64,000 nt of DNA from Bacteroidales bacterium. GTDB lineage: Bacteria; Bacteroidota; Bacteroidia; Bacteroidales; UBA3824. This document shows positions 63,475 to 64,000 of the stretch, piece after piece. The stretch is taken from contig JAFXZT010000099.1 of the NCBI GenBank assembly GCA_017541145.1, positions 1 to 64,000 on the forward strand, given 5' to 3'. A model generated the notes under the pieces. That model ran no database searches, was not told the DNA's origin, and was given only the letters and a program-made list of their open reading frames with translations. Both the position numbers and the translations under genes were made by a program. The stretch's first letter is position 1. Each line of letters begins with the position of its first letter.

Positions 63475-64000
63475 TTATAAAAACAATGACTTAAAAATCT
63501 TTTCAATATTCTGAGAATCAAACAATTCTGAGTCTTCAGATTTATCTTTTGAAACCAAAAACATCAAAGATTTAATTTGCGAATTTACAAAATCTGACCA
63601 ACCTGACAAAATGATATCATTAAATTTTAGGCTATCTTCAACAATATCAGCGATATATTTAGAATTGAAATGTTCTGTAACATAAAAAGACGATTCGCCC
63701 ATAAATTTATGTCGGATACAAATCTCACCGGTCTCGATATTAGGCAATGTATACACAAAAAGAGCCGGCGAAGGATAATAATTGTTGCTGTCAATAATCG
63801 TATTCTCAAAATTTTTGTCAGTTGTAAGCGACGAAATTCTATTAAAACATATCACACCGGCATTTTTACGATTTTCTACTTCCGGAAAATGAGAAAGCAA
63901 CAATTCTGCATTCAAAAAACCGATTTTCGAAAGATTGTCCATCTTGAAAAATTTCGGATAACTGTAATTTTGTTTACGATAAATCGCAGTCAAAAAATTA
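63475..64000 (-). CDS. Ketosynthase-like protein, partial at window edge
   Basis: The frame is open to the right edge with no ATG in view, so the N-terminus lies outside. The visible 170 residues include YPKFFKMDNLSKIGFLNAELLL, NRISSLTTD, SPALFVYTLPNIETGEICIRHKFMGESSFYV, a pattern I recall from short, degenerate beta-ketoacyl-synthase-like proteins of Bacteroidota flexirubin/aryl-polyene clusters. No catalytic cysteine or histidine can be identified. Assigned by context as much as by sequence. Confidence 0.6.
   Translation of the reverse strand, partial: NFLTAIYRKQNYSYPKFFKMDNLSKIGFLNAELLLSHFPEVENRKNAGVICFNRISSLTTDKNFENTIIDSNNYYPSPALFVYTLPNIETGEICIRHKFMGESSFYVTEHFNSKYIADIVEDSLKFNDIILSGWSDFVNSQIKSLMFLVSKDKSEDSELFDSQNIEKIFKSLFL

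Overview
The window is AT-rich DNA from a member of the Bacteroidota, most likely an anaerobic Bacteroidales-type organism. Many genes are preceded by the phylum's promoter form (TTG, about 20 bases, then TAnnTTTG) and few by a recognisable Shine-Dalgarno sequence. It carries gldH, a protein with a gliding/type IX sorting C-terminus, a GT3-type glycogen synthase, GH97 and CE2 carbohydrate enzymes, and a pyruvate:ferredoxin oxidoreductase typical of anaerobes. No rRNA, tRNA, insertion sequence or true CRISPR array was found.

Layout. 1-1.4 kb: a 42-bp tandem array followed by a DUF6261-like gene. 1.5-14.7 kb: a fused glycogen synthase/phosphorylase, a secreted P-domain protein coupled to nnr, a SpoIIE-type sensor phosphatase, leuB and lipoproteins. 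14.9-18.7 kb: a long structured leader before a secreted protein built from six 18-residue repeats, then envelope proteins of unknown role and a MITE-like element. 18.7-30 kb: hydroxyacid dehydrogenase, GH97 alpha-glucosidase, another 42-bp array, CE2 esterase, YD-repeat protein, M64 peptidase and an ABCG-like transporter. 30-34 kb: a small conserved protein, then gldH-trmB-EEP-GT2. 34-44.5 kb: a SPOR protein, then a tightly overlapping run thiL, SpoIID/LytB, AmpG-like permease, AsmA-like giant and Mur ligase, which suggests envelope and peptidoglycan turnover.

45.3-50 kb is the repeat-dominated part: yebC, a second copy of the small 61-64 aa protein, four 129-bp inverted-repeat units running into nine 43-bp hairpin units, a likely structured RNA, a second DUF6261-like gene, then a downstream array of about 300-bp units. 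Those units carry stem-loops that share a GGAAGATT loop while their stems differ by compensating changes. The same 12-nt core (CCGGAAGATTGG) recurs as the loop of an intrinsic terminator 3 kb away. Both DUF6261 genes follow a 42/43-bp tandem array. This combination is the best candidate for an undescribed system.

50-64 kb: nifJ, then a long minus-strand operon running off the right edge. It encodes ketosynthases, ACP, an SMR-like protein, a glycosyltransferase, an MMPL/acyltransferase/methyltransferase-like fusion, an esterase and a PaaK-type ligase. It resembles the aryl-polyene/flexirubin type of fatty-acid-synthase-like pigment-lipid cluster. Gene functions are inferred from motifs and family memory; no database search was run.
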